A stretch of 64,000 nt of DNA from Kordia algicida OT-1 (GTDB lineage Bacteria; Bacteroidota; Bacteroidia; Flavobacteriales; Flavobacteriaceae): contig NZ_DS544873.1 of NCBI RefSeq assembly GCF_000154725.1, positions 1,503,432 to 1,567,431 of the forward strand, written 5' to 3'. The notes beneath the pieces are model-generated. The model worked only from the letters and a program-made list of their open reading frames with translations. It ran no database searches and had not been told where the DNA came from. The translations under genes and the position numbers were made by a program. Positions 26,106 through 35,050 of the stretch are shown here, in pieces; the stretch's first letter is position 1; every line of letters begins with the position of its first letter.

Positions 26106-27746
26106 TTACTCTATATTTTCTTCAATAATTTCATTATCTAATTCAGAAAACTCACCTACTTTTACTTTTTCAATAATTTTGGGCAATATTGTTTTCGCTC
26201 TTTCATTAATAAACAATTCAAAGTTATTATTTTGTGCTGCTTCTAATGCTGCTAAAGAAATAAAATGACTCGCTAAATCTACTTCTAAATTTTGGTTTTG
26301 AGCTGCATATTCTGCTAAATAATCAGAAGGGAAATCATTAGATATTTTTCTATTCAATCTTCCAGAGATTAAGGCAAAATTTAATAGTGCATTTATTCCT
26401 TTAACGGTTGTGCCAAATTTATCTCTTAATGAATACGGAAAAAAATGATGATTTTCTTTTCCGTTTGATTTTGCAATATTTGATTTATCTAATGTTACTA
26501 AAATACTATTGTCAAAATCTTTAGGGTTTTCAAGAGCCATTAAACAAATAACACCATTTTTAATCACAGATTTTGTTTGCATATTTACTTTTGTAAGTTC
26601 TTTAATAGTTAAAGAAACTCCAAATACGTTTTCTTCAAGAATGTTTTGCGACAAATTGCTTATCCAATCTGCATCATCTTTCATTTTTGTTAAACTTGAA
26701 CTCGAAAAACGTGCTGAAAACGTAGCTGTCCAAAACCAATTTTCAATATAATTAAAATGATTTGTCGCAATACTTTTTTTACCAGACTTAAAATAATAAA
26801 ACTGCAAAATGGGAAGAAAGGCATTGTAAGGTAGATAACCTATAAATTTAACACCAAAAATTTTTACAAAATCAAGACTTAGCCTAATAGCCTCTGTTGT
26901 CTTTATCCAATATTCTTCACAAATTTCAGCTGTTAAATTTAACTGATTTTTATTTTTACAATCTCCAAAGGCATTTAGTGACAAGGACTGAATAAACACT
27001 TCATTTTCAACACCTCCAAATGCTTTTACATTGGGTTCTGAATTAAAGGTTTTAATCTTATCTCGAAGGTCAAAGCTTGGCGACCAAGCACTGGCATGGA
27101 CTAAATCGAATAGTGATAATCTTTTTCCTCCTTGATTTATTCTTTCAAAAATGGTAACGACTTCATCAAGTTCCATTTTTAAAGTTTTTATAATACTTAT
27201 GGGATAATCTGAAAATATTTGTTGGCAATCTCTCCAAACTTCACTGTATTTTGTTCCATTTTCTCTATCATGGATTGCGTAATCAGTTAAAATATTTCCA
27301 TATTCTTGAGTATGAAAAAGTTTCCAAGCAGGAATGTTATGACTTTCATTCTTTAATCTCGGAATATGAAATATTTTTTTTTCAACATTATAGCATATTG
27401 AAGAATAATCTGTTTTGTTGATTGTTTTACCTTTTAAAGCTACATAGAGTGACGTAATTCGTTGCTGACCGTCTAAAATAAAACTATAATAATTTGATTC
27501 TGGTTCTTCTGGTAAGTTTAAATCTTTAATTTCACGACAAAAGTTTTTATACTCTTTACCAGCTTCCCAAACAAAAAAAGAACCAATAGGATATTGGCTT
27601 TGAATACTGTTAAGAAGTTTTACTATTTTACTTCTTTCCCATACATAACCACGTTGAAACCTTGGAATTTTCATATTTCCATTTTCCAATTGGTTGAATA
27701 CCTTTTGTAAATTCCAATTATTTATTATTTCAATTCTTTGTTCCAT
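26106..27746 (-). CDS. DUF262 protein between hsdR and hsdM
   Basis: 546 residues. DUF262 motifs MKIPRFQRGYVWERSKIVKL (25-44) and ILDGQQRITSLYVALKGK (Asp92), then ERINQGGKRLSLFDLVHASA. The C-terminal block KENHHFFPYSLRDKFGTT and NFALISGRLNRKISNDFPSD (about 420-470) resembles a divergent HNH/DUF1524 module. Its start overlaps the hsdR stop by one base (TAATG), so translation is coupled to hsdR. That position argues for a functional link with the type I enzyme and not mere proximity. What it does there is unknown; DUF262 relatives act as modification-dependent nucleases. Confidence 0.82.
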   Translation of the reverse strand: MEQRIEIINNWNLQKVFNQLENGNMKIPRFQRGYVWERSKIVKLLNSIQSQYPIGSFFVWEAGKEYKNFCREIKDLNLPEEPESNYYSFILDGQQRITSLYVALKGKTINKTDYSSICYNVEKKIFHIPRLKNESHNIPAWKLFHTQEYGNILTDYAIHDRENGTKYSEVWRDCQQIFSDYPISIIKTLKMELDEVVTIFERINQGGKRLSLFDLVHASAWSPSFDLRDKIKTFNSEPNVKAFGGVENEVFIQSLSLNAFGDCKNKNQLNLTAEICEEYWIKTTEAIRLSLDFVKIFGVKFIGYLPYNAFLPILQFYYFKSGKKSIATNHFNYIENWFWTATFSARFSSSSLTKMKDDADWISNLSQNILEENVFGVSLTIKELTKVNMQTKSVIKNGVICLMALENPKDFDNSILVTLDKSNIAKSNGKENHHFFPYSLRDKFGTTVKGINALLNFALISGRLNRKISNDFPSDYLAEYAAQNQNLEVDLASHFISLAALEAAQNNNFELFINERAKTILPKIIEKVKVGEFSELDNEIIEENIE

Positions 27747-30118
27747 TAAGCAATATTATATATTTCGTTTTCTAGATCTTTAATGGCTTGGTCAAAATCT
27801 TTCTTTTTCCCAAAAGCGCGTACTAATTCTACAGCAGATCCTATTTGATTTAAAGGTTGAACTTTTAAAATAGCATTGTCTTCTATAGATGCAATACCTT
27901 CTTGTTCGTATTTATCTAACAAGCTATGTAAAACTTTTTGTGCTGTTTCGCTGTATTTGGCAAAATAGTTTCGCTTTCGAACATTGTTTGCTCGTTCTTG
28001 TCGCGTTAAAGCTGGTTGGTCAAAAGCAATATGACAGATGAGATCAAAATCATCCAAATCTCGCCCAACTTCTTCGCGAAGCGCTTCTAGTAATATACCA
28101 TGCTCTGCCAATTCTTTTATGAGTTCTTCTTTCTTTTCAGCATCGTTCCATTTTTGAATAAAATCATCAAGCGAAGCAAATTCTTTTCCCAAATTCTTTT
28201 TGGAGTAATCTTTTAACGATTCTGTGATCAGCTTGCCATCTTTTCCGTAATATTGAACACGTTCATTTACGACCGAAACAGGAATATCATTCACATAATA
28301 TTTTTTTATTTCTTCTTCCGTATCATCAATATCAATATTAGGTATTGTGGGTTTAAAATCATCTGGGTTTGTTGGTGATGCATCATCATCAGGTGTAGTT
28401 GTTTCTCCTTCATCTGGCGGCACTACGGATTCTCCAGGTGCTGGTTCGTAGATTTGCACAGGATTACCATCAAAATCGGGGCGTGCAAATATGTTTGTTG
28501 CCTTTCTAAAGTCCATAATCGTAAAAAACACTTTGCCTTCAGCTTCTCGTATTCGAGTTCCACGACCAATAATTTGTTTAAATTCTGTAACGGATTGTAT
28601 GTTAGATTCTAGTACAATAAACTTTACCATTTTGGTATCTATTCCGGTGGTCAACATTTTAGAAGTGGTTGCAATTACGGGAAACGTTTCTTCTACATCA
28701 GTAAAATTATCGAGTTCTTGTTTTCCAACTTCATCATCGCCTGTTATTTTTACACAATAGTTCCAATGTTTGGCAACTAAGTCTGCATTTTCATTTATTA
28801 AAGCTTGACGCATTCTGTTTGCATGATCGATATCAGTACAAAATACAATGGTTTTTGCAAAACGGTCTGTTGCTTTTAAATATTCGGTAATTTTCTTAGC
28901 TACAACTTCTGTACGTTCGTCAATTGCCAACGTCTTATCATAATCTTTTAAGTTATAAATGCGGTCTTTTACTTCATTTCCGTATTTATCCAACAATCCT
29001 TTAGTTGGTCGCCAACCATCATCAACGCTGGTTGTAATACGCACTACTTTATATGGCGCCAAAAAGCCATCATCAATTCCTTGTTTTAAAGAATACGTAT
29101 ACACAGGCTCTCCAAAATATTCCATATTGGAAACATCTTTGGTTTCTTTTGGTGTGGCTGTGAGTCCAATTTGGGTAGCCGAATTAAAATAGGTTAATAC
29201 ATCTCGCCAAGCTGACGCTTCTGAGGCGCTACCTCTATGACACTCATCTATAACTATTAGATCAAAAAAATCTTTGCTAAACTCTTTATACGCGTTTTTG
29301 TCTTCCTCATTTGAAGTCAATCCTTGATATAATGCAAAATAGATTTGATAGGACTTATCAATCTTCCTATTCTTGATAATATGCATGATGTCATTTCCGA
29401 AAGGAGAGAAATCGCCATTTCTTGTTTGTGTTAATAAAGCATTTCTATCTGCCAAAAACAAAATTCTTTTTTTAACTCCTGTTTTCCACAAACGCCAAAT
29501 AATATTGAAAGCTGTGTATGTTTTTCCTGTTCCCGTTGCCATGACCAACAGAATTTTATCCTGTCCTTTTGCTATAGCCTCTAAAGTTCTGTTTACAGCA
29601 TTTTGTTGGTAATAGCGTGGCGTCTTTCCGCTATCATCCGCATAATAATCTTTTGCTACTATTTCTTGTGCTTCAGACGTTTCAATCTTAGTATATTGTA
29701 AATACTTTTTCCATAAAGTTTCAGGTGAAGGAAAATTATCTAAGGAAATTTCTTGTTCTAATACGCCCGTTGTTTTGGTTTTATCATGAAACACAAAAGA
29801 ATCTCCATTGGAAGTAAAGACAAAAGGGATTTGTAAAATTTCTGAATATTCTAATGCTTGCTGCATTCCATGTCCCACAGGCTTTTTGTTATCTTTTGCC
29901 TCAATAATAGCAATTGGAATGTTTGATTTATAATACAGAATGTAATCGGCTCTTTTTCGTTGTCCTCTAGTATGTAAGTTTCCTTGAACAATGATTCGCC
30001 CATCTGTAAAAAATACTTCTTCTCTCACTTGTGTTCGCATATTCCATCCTGACTTTTGCAATGCAGGATTGATAAACTTGGTACAAATGTCTCGTTCTGA
30101 AAGTTGTTTTTTATTCAA
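27746..30118 (-). CDS. hsdR: Type I restriction-modification endonuclease/translocase HsdR
   Basis: 790 residues starting at TTG (no closer ATG until residue 27, inside the conserved N-terminus SERDICTKFINPAL). PD-(D/E)xK nuclease: Asp58, then AIIEAKDNKK with Glu73 and Lys75, then GHGMQQALEYSEIL. SF2 motor: MATGTGKTYTAF, VIDECHRGS, GLTATPKE, QIIGRGTRIREA. A Pro/Asp/Thr-rich linker at about 560-605 precedes the C-terminal domain that binds HsdM/S. It cuts unmodified DNA after translocation. First gene of the leftward island. Confidence 0.96.
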   Translation of the reverse strand: MNKKQLSERDICTKFINPALQKSGWNMRTQVREEVFFTDGRIIVQGNLHTRGQRKRADYILYYKSNIPIAIIEAKDNKKPVGHGMQQALEYSEILQIPFVFTSNGDSFVFHDKTKTTGVLEQEISLDNFPSPETLWKKYLQYTKIETSEAQEIVAKDYYADDSGKTPRYYQQNAVNRTLEAIAKGQDKILLVMATGTGKTYTAFNIIWRLWKTGVKKRILFLADRNALLTQTRNGDFSPFGNDIMHIIKNRKIDKSYQIYFALYQGLTSNEEDKNAYKEFSKDFFDLIVIDECHRGSASEASAWRDVLTYFNSATQIGLTATPKETKDVSNMEYFGEPVYTYSLKQGIDDGFLAPYKVVRITTSVDDGWRPTKGLLDKYGNEVKDRIYNLKDYDKTLAIDERTEVVAKKITEYLKATDRFAKTIVFCTDIDHANRMRQALINENADLVAKHWNYCVKITGDDEVGKQELDNFTDVEETFPVIATTSKMLTTGIDTKMVKFIVLESNIQSVTEFKQIIGRGTRIREAEGKVFFTIMDFRKATNIFARPDFDGNPVQIYEPAPGESVVPPDEGETTTPDDDASPTNPDDFKPTIPNIDIDDTEEEIKKYYVNDIPVSVVNERVQYYGKDGKLITESLKDYSKKNLGKEFASLDDFIQKWNDAEKKEELIKELAEHGILLEALREEVGRDLDDFDLICHIAFDQPALTRQERANNVRKRNYFAKYSETAQKVLHSLLDKYEQEGIASIEDNAILKVQPLNQIGSAVELVRAFGKKKDFDQAIKDLENEIYNIA

Positions 30119-30436
30119 TGATTTCGGTAGTTTGCTTGATTAAAAATTAAAAATACTAATTTTTGATTAGCATTCTTTATCTAGAACACAATTAATTCTT
30201 ACAATACTAATTGAAAAATACGGAACACCTTTACGGAAAGCCATAATTAAAAAACATAAACATACTATGATACAAAAACTATTACGTCACTTTACTTCTA
30301 TTATACCAAACGAATAGAAGTAGGCAGTAACGCATCAAAAAGCTATACAATCCTACTTCACCTCAAAAACAGCAATTTTACACAATTCGTAATATTTTAA
30401 CAATTTTCAGTCATTTCATTGCATAATTATCAATAA
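30119..30436. other. Spacer upstream of hsdR with a 9-bp inverted repeat
   Basis: No gene is visible. ACTTCTATT (30294-30302) and AATAGAAGT (30313-30321) form an inverted repeat about 175 bp upstream of hsdR, a possible operator or the end of the repeat locus. The hsdR promoter must lie here, but I see no good TTG/TAnnTTTG pair. Confidence 0.5.
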
Positions 30437-30748
30437 AACAGCTCCCGAAACCGTCTCGCAGCAATGCAGGAAGCTTTCGGGAAAACCCGAAACGTTCTCG
30501 CAGACGTGCAACAAGCTTTCGGGAAGTCCCGAAACGTTCTCGCAGAGGTGCAACAAGCTTTCGGGAAAGCCCGAAACGTTCTCGCAGACCTGCAACAAGC
30601 TTTCGGGGAAGTACAAAACCGTCTCGCAGTGCTGCAACAAGCTTTTCGACACGTTGGAAACGTTCTCGCAGAGGTGCAGGAAGCTTTCAAACGCATTTTA
30701 TTTTGTCTCGCAGTGCTGCAACAAGCTTTCAAACAAAAAATTATTTAA
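30437..30748. repeat. 42-bp tandem repeat array, 7 units
   Basis: Seven consecutive units of exactly 42 bp start with CTCGCAG at about 30455. The core is CTCGCAGaggTGCAACAAGC followed by TTTCGGGAAagcCCGAAACGTT. The first three units carry a TTTCGGG/CCCGAAA hairpin; later units decay toward the 3' side. Because 42 is divisible by three and the unit has no stop, several frames on both strands stay open. On the plus strand the unit reads as a 14-residue amphipathic helix (QQAFGKARNVLAEV, two heptads). G+C is clearly higher than in the flanks. No ribosome-binding site or normal start is seen, so I list it as a repeat and not as a gene. Confidence 0.85.
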
Positions 30749-30863
30749 AAAAAGTGGGTAATGTTTTTAGGGTTGTTACCCATACTTACAGATCGATCTA
30801 TTGACGGAAACCTGAAAAGTCAATTTAAAACAAAGAGTAAGGAACTAATTAATTTAAAAAATC

Positions 30864-32246
30864 ATGAAAAATTTAAAAATTAATGTACTTGCCATCATTC
30901 TAATTATGCTTGCTTCTTGTACGCATGATGATGATGTGAAACTTGAAGATAATTCATCAGTTGCATTAAAAAATCAATCAACAAACGTACAGATGCCGTA
31001 TGTAGATAGCAATGGCATATTGTTTTTTAACGATCAGGCGCATATTGACCAATATTACGAGTTTTTAGGCGATATGGTAGATGCTGAACAAGAAAACCCA
31101 AATGCAAACAATCTAGATATAGATACAATTTTAGATCAGTTTGAGGCGCAATACAGCGGATTTACTTCTTTTAGAAAAACGTTCAATCAGCAATACAATT
31201 TTAATAATCAAGGATATTCTAAACAGCAAATTGTATCCATATTCGAAAATACCTTTATTAAAGGATTGGAGAAATCTATTTTTAATGAATATCACGAATT
31301 GGGAATAGGAAATAAAATCTACGTATATCTTTCGGAAGATATTGCCGTTGCTTTTGATAAAAACGAACAAAGCATTTTAAATGAGTTACGCGGTACGCCA
31401 AAAGGTACAGACGATTTGCCTGCTACGATTTTAGCCACGCATTATCAAGAGATTGAACTGATTTCAGATAATACAAGTCTCGGCACAATGATGCATCTAG
31501 ATGTTGATTACAACTTAGCATACGACTCCTATCCTATTTTACAAAATGAAGATTGTGATGTATTTAATAAAGCACTTGGTATGAATCTTACAGAAACCAT
31601 TAAAAACGATGAAGGTGCAATAGAAAGTACATCAACATATGCGTATGAGTTTGCAAATATTACAATAGATTGGGGCGATGGTTCAACACCAACAGTAAGT
31701 AATTATAGTACGTATAGTGGCGATCTTTTATGGCATACGTATACCAGTGTAGGAACATTTTATGCGACTGTAACGATTGGTTTTTATGATTTAAATGGTG
31801 ATTACCAAACCATGTCAGATCCTAAAACTGTGATTGTTGAATCTGCTTGTAGTGAAGCCAATGGTACTGTTACCGATACTGCCAATGATAGCAGTTGGTT
31901 GTTAGTTGGAGAATTAATTGTATCAAATGGTTTCTTTGGTTCTAGTAGAATTGAAGGTACCTCAAATGCATTTAAAAAAGATGGTGGCAGTTGGGTACGC
32001 GCCAGCAGAAGAAAACATAAACCATACTTAAAAGTATATGTTTCTGGAATTTTTAGAGATGCAAATTGTACTGTAAAAGATCATAAGGAAGGAACAGCAC
32101 AATCTACACACGCAAATGAAAAAATTAAGATTAAATCAAAACTTTGGAATAGTTACGATCATTCTAATGGAGATATTTATTCAGAACATCGTTTGCAAAA
32201 AGGTGATACGTATTTGAGTATCGATTTGGTGTATAATCCGTGTTAA
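30864..32246 (+). CDS. PKD-domain lipoprotein of unknown function
   Basis: 460 residues. Lipoprotein signal ending in LIMLASC (Cys19) then THDDDVK. Residues about 40-190 are a helical, acidic region without a known motif. A PKD-like domain (about 250-325) shows ITIDWGDGSTPTVSNY and WHTYTSVGTFYATVTIGFYD. The C-terminus (about 330-460) is Lys-rich and contains SRRKHKPYLKVYVSG. It is probably anchored to the outer membrane and binds a glycan or protein partner (inferred). Stands alone, ending at a strong hairpin. Confidence 0.75.
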   Translation: MKNLKINVLAIILIMLASCTHDDDVKLEDNSSVALKNQSTNVQMPYVDSNGILFFNDQAHIDQYYEFLGDMVDAEQENPNANNLDIDTILDQFEAQYSGFTSFRKTFNQQYNFNNQGYSKQQIVSIFENTFIKGLEKSIFNEYHELGIGNKIYVYLSEDIAVAFDKNEQSILNELRGTPKGTDDLPATILATHYQEIELISDNTSLGTMMHLDVDYNLAYDSYPILQNEDCDVFNKALGMNLTETIKNDEGAIESTSTYAYEFANITIDWGDGSTPTVSNYSTYSGDLLWHTYTSVGTFYATVTIGFYDLNGDYQTMSDPKTVIVESACSEANGTVTDTANDSSWLLVGELIVSNGFFGSSRIEGTSNAFKKDGGSWVRASRRKHKPYLKVYVSGIFRDANCTVKDHKEGTAQSTHANEKIKIKSKLWNSYDHSNGDIYSEHRLQKGDTYLSIDLVYNPC

Positions 32247-32290
32247 ATTGTACTTTTAAATAAGTGACATTCTGAGTTAACTTAATATAA

Positions 32291-32321
32291 AAACCGCCTT
32301 ACAACAACTGCAAGGCGGTTT
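32291..32321. terminator. Bidirectional terminator between PKD lipoprotein and Bax-inhibitor gene
   Basis: AAACCGCCTT, 11-nt loop, AAGGCGGTTT, with A-rich and T-rich flanks on the two sides. It serves the converging genes. Confidence 0.85.
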
Positions 32322-32346
32322 TCAATATATAAAGTATATCTATTAT

Positions 32347-33054
32347 TTATTCACTTAAAAAAATACTCACAACATACCAGAATAATAACATCAAAGAAGC
32401 AAACAGTCCTAAAGAAGCGGCTACATATTGATCTTCTTCGTATTTGTGAATCATGTTTGAGGTTTGGTATAAGATAGAAGCTGATGCTAATACGACCATA
32501 CCAACGCTAAACCATAATCCTAATTCAAAACCTCCAAAGAAGGTTCCGGCAACGATCAATCCTAACGCTAAGAAACTTCCAATGGTTATGATTGATTTTA
32601 GAAATGAAAAATCTTTTTTAGTGGTAAAAGCAACCATTGACAACCCAGCGAATAAAGCCAACGTCATGATGGCTGCTTGGGTTAAAATATCACTTTCTCT
32701 TGCTCCTGATACTTGTATCGCAATGTAAATAAGTGGTACAAAAATTAAGGCTTCAAGTATAACATATGCAAACAACATAGCATGATGTACCGTTTTGTCT
32801 TTTGATTTTATAGCGACAGTTTCTACATAATTTGTAGCAAACATAAATATCCCTAACACTACCAACCATGTCCAACCACCTTGCATCATTTGCATTCCTG
32901 TTTCAACAATAAATGGTACTTGCAAAAATAAGTATTCTACTACGATAAATAATAATACTGCAAAGGCTAAATAAGTATATGATTTTTTGTAAAAAGCCAC
33001 TCTTGCGTCTTCTCCTAAAGCGCTTACGGGCAATGTTTGTCTAAATTGTTCCAT
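32347..33054 (-). CDS. Bax inhibitor-1 / YccA family membrane protein
   Basis: About 235 residues from the ATG at 33054 (MEQFRQTLPVSALGEDARVA); nine upstream codons at 33081 are less likely to be translated. Seven membrane helices are visible, with the family-type SFLKSIITIGSFLALGLIVA and the final LFASLMLLFWYVVSIFLSE. The family (YbhL/YccA/TMBIM) forms pH-sensitive calcium-leak channels or modulates FtsH. Monocistronic. Confidence 0.88.
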   Translation of the reverse strand: MEQFRQTLPVSALGEDARVAFYKKSYTYLAFAVLLFIVVEYLFLQVPFIVETGMQMMQGGWTWLVVLGIFMFATNYVETVAIKSKDKTVHHAMLFAYVILEALIFVPLIYIAIQVSGARESDILTQAAIMTLALFAGLSMVAFTTKKDFSFLKSIITIGSFLALGLIVAGTFFGGFELGLWFSVGMVVLASASILYQTSNMIHKYEEDQYVAASLGLFASLMLLFWYVVSIFLSE

Positions 33055-33136
33055 GTTTTTCGGTTTTTTTAATAAAATCAAAAGTACTAATTTCCTTTTT
33101 AACTCTGCAATTGGAATCCCTTAAATGTATGTTAAT

Positions 33137-33358
33137 TGGTTACTGGTTACTGCTTACTGATTACTGCTTACTGATTACTGCTTACTGATTACTGCTTACT
33201 GATTACTGCTTACTGATTACTGATTACTGATTACTGATTACTGATTACTGATTACTGATTACTGATTACTGATTACTGATTACTGATTACTGATTACTGA
33301 TTACTGATTACTGATTACTGGTTACTGGTTACTGGTTACTGGTTACTGGTTACTGGTT
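33137..33358 (+). repeat. Long heptanucleotide tandem repeat (GATTACT/GGTTACT/GCTTACT), ~32 units
   Basis: About 222 bp of uninterrupted 7-bp periodicity. Units vary only at the base after G (A, C or G): GGTTACT units lie at both ends, alternating GCTTACT/GATTACT units on the left and a long run of identical GATTACT units in the middle. It occupies the spacer between the Bax-inhibitor gene (upstream side) and msrB (upstream side), so both genes are read away from it. Confidence 0.95.
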
Positions 33359-33526
33359 AAATTCTTTATTTTCGGTTTTGTTTCAAAATATAAATTGTTG
33401 AACTTATTGACTTAATGCATCATTTTGAACTTGTTTTCTGTGGAAATGTTCTAACAACTATAAATAACATAAAAAAAAGCCAAAAGCTAAGAGCCAAGAG
33501 CTAAAAACCAACACCTAAAAAACCCT

Positions 33527-33534
33527 TATCTTTG
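33527..33534 (+). promoter_or_regulatory. msrB: -7 element TATCTTTG upstream of msrB
   Basis: Matches TAnnTTTG and lies 15 bp before the chosen ATG (33550), implying a very short leader. No -33 TTG at the right distance is present. Confidence 0.5.
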
Positions 33535-33549
33535 CAAAAAGAAAAAACT

Positions 33550-33993
33550 ATGCTTACTTGGAAAGATATTATTCACTATGCCACAAACGGTAATAAAAAA
33601 CCTGATACGCGAGTAGAAAAAACAGAAGCGGAATGGAAAGCGCAGTTAACTCCTGAGCAATTCCGCATTACACGTTTAAAAGGGACAGAAAGTCCATTTT
33701 CTGGTGAACATTGCAGTCGTTATGATCCTGGAGTATACAATTGTGTGTGCTGTAAAACTCCTTTGTTTGATTCAAATTTAAAATTCGATTCAAGTAGTGG
33801 ATGGCCAAGCTTTACAGAACCTGTAAAAGATAATGTGATTGATTATATTAAAGATACTTCCTATGGTATGGTTCGCGTAGAAGTTACTTGCAGTACTTGT
33901 GATGCCCATTTAGGACATGTATTCCCTGACGGACCCGAACCAAGTGGTTTGCGTTTTTGTATCAATTCAGAATCGTTGGTGTTAGAAGATTAG
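33550..33993 (+). CDS. msrB: Peptide-methionine (R)-S-oxide reductase MsrB
   Basis: 147 residues from the ATG at 33550; an upstream TTG would run into the promoter element. It has the MsrB core: zinc-binding CVCC and CSTC pairs, [11 protein letters not shown], then [19 protein letters not shown] and CINSES, whose Cys is catalytic. It reduces methionine-R-sulfoxide in proteins using thioredoxin. No MsrA is fused or adjacent. Confidence 0.97.
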   Translation: MLTWKDIIHYATNGNKKPDTRVEKTEAEWKAQLTPEQFRITRLKGTESPFSGEHCSRYDPGVYNCVCCKTPLFDSNLKFDSSSGWPSFTEPVKDNVIDYIKDTSYGMVRVEVTCSTCDAHLGHVFPDGPEPSGLRFCINSESLVLED

Positions 33994-34171
33994 GCTTGGA
34001 CTTCCATTTGCCTAACTGCTGAATTTTCATGAGTATACTATACTATTTTTTCGAATTCGATAAATAAATGTTTAAAAACAGTAAAATCGTATATGCTTTT
34101 AGAGATTTTAAAATGCGGAATTTGAAGAAATAGTTGAATTTTTGGAAACACTTTTAAAGGAATAATACAAT

Positions 34172-34657
34172 ATGAATCTTGAACTTATTAAAAGTCGCTT
34201 ACAAACGGAAAATAGTTTCTTTTCTGAAGATGCTATTTTACATCAACCAACAGTTATTGGGTATGACAAACAATTTCGCTGGAGCTGGTTTGCAACACAA
34301 ATGAATACGTTTATAGTTGCAACTGATGTAAAAGAGGAAACGATTACCGTGCAAACCATTGAAGCTCACTTAAAAGAAGCGTTTGAATATTCTAGCAAAA
34401 ACTACAGTGGTTGGCCACGAGGTTTACAATCTGGTGTTGGAGTGATTTCTATTTTAATTTCTGAAAATATTACAGAAGAAGCCAAAGTTTATTGTAAAAA
34501 GCTAAAATCAGGTAAAAAATGGGCAGCATTTACCATTCCTGTTGTGATTGATGCTACTACGAAAGAAGCATTTTATTTTGATAAAAATCCAATGTGGGGA
34601 CGCATTTACTATCCGTTTTTTAAACGAATGATTCAGAAATTAACTTCTTCTGCATAA
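34172..34657 (+). CDS. Conserved-looking protein of unknown function (161 aa)
   Basis: 161 residues, no signal peptide. It contains FRWSWFATQMNTFIVATDVK, then EAFEYSSKNYSGWPRGLQSG and a hydrophobic strand-rich end (GRIYYPFFKRMIQKL). I do not recognise the family. The length and regular alpha/beta pattern suggest a compact cytosolic domain. Flanked by msrB and a small leader-peptide gene on the same strand, with ordinary spacing. Confidence 0.75.
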   Translation: MNLELIKSRLQTENSFFSEDAILHQPTVIGYDKQFRWSWFATQMNTFIVATDVKEETITVQTIEAHLKEAFEYSSKNYSGWPRGLQSGVGVISILISENITEEAKVYCKKLKSGKKWAAFTIPVVIDATTKEAFYFDKNPMWGRIYYPFFKRMIQKLTSSA

Positions 34658-34777
34658 CCGAACGAACTTATGTAATGCTTTCTTTCCTACAATTCACGGA
34701 ATTGTCAGATGAGTTACTATGTTTCTAATTCACAATCACTTAACTTGACTTTCATATTAATATTAAAATCAATTATT

Positions 34778-34864
34778 ATGTTAGACAAATTAAAAAAGTT
34801 CGAAATCAAAAACTCAAGTAAAATTGTAGGCGGAATTATGCCAAGAAAGAAAGCTATCGAATAA
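34778..34864 (+). CDS. Double-glycine leader peptide, type MLxxLKK (28 aa)
   Basis: ATG at 34778, stop at 34864. MLDKLKKFEIKNSSKIVGG then IMPRKKAIE. The MLxxLKKxE start and the GG at residues 18-19 match the peptides at 44344-44442 and 61609-61710. Such leaders direct bacteriocin-like or other small peptides to a C39-peptidase ABC exporter or a modification enzyme. The core here is very short and has no Cys. Function is inferred from the leader. Confidence 0.6.
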   Translation: MLDKLKKFEIKNSSKIVGGIMPRKKAIE

Positions 34865-34885
34865 ATTTGAGAGTTTTATCTGAGT

Positions 34886-35033
34886 AAAAAGAGGTTGTTT
34901 TAAAAGTTATTAGAAACGTCATTCTGGACTTGATCCAGAATCTTATCATATTGATTTTCAATTATTATAGAAAACCCGATCAAGCCTGTCTTGAGTGACA
35001 GTCGAAAGTTTAACTTCTAAAACAACCTCTTTC
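34886..35033. repeat. Long-stem dispersed repeat acting as terminator (copy 1)
   Basis: The outer arms AAAAAGAGGTTGTTTTA and TAAAACAACCTCTTT pair. The interior carries GAAACGTCATTCTGG, GATCCAGAATCTT and CAAGCCTGTCTTGAG. A second copy with the same interior but compensated outer arms is at 44169-44335. Lies between the small leader peptide and the converging helicase gene. Confidence 0.8.
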
Positions 35034-35050
35034 CTATTTGAAACTGATTA

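Noticed and set aside
19377-30118. BREX or DISARM system
   Set aside because: DUF262 proteins and a methylase are present, but there is no PglZ, BrxC/BrxL, DrmA or DrmB; the hsdR/M/S set defines type I restriction.
30430-30732. Minus-strand open frames of 78 and 100 residues over the 42-bp repeat
   Set aside because: They are open only because the repeat unit has no stops and a length divisible by three; Cys/His-rich translations differ by frame and show no start signal.
30464-30748. Plus-strand 94-residue coiled-coil-like frame over the 42-bp repeat
   Set aside because: Not called as a gene: the first ATG is inside the repeat, there is no ribosome-binding site, and the repeat explains the open frame. 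Kept as a finding.
30437-30748. CRISPR array at the 42-bp repeat
   Set aside because: Units are contiguous without unique spacers, and no cas genes are present.
33137-33358. CRISPR array
   Set aside because: The array is a 7-bp simple satellite with no spacers and no cas genes nearby.
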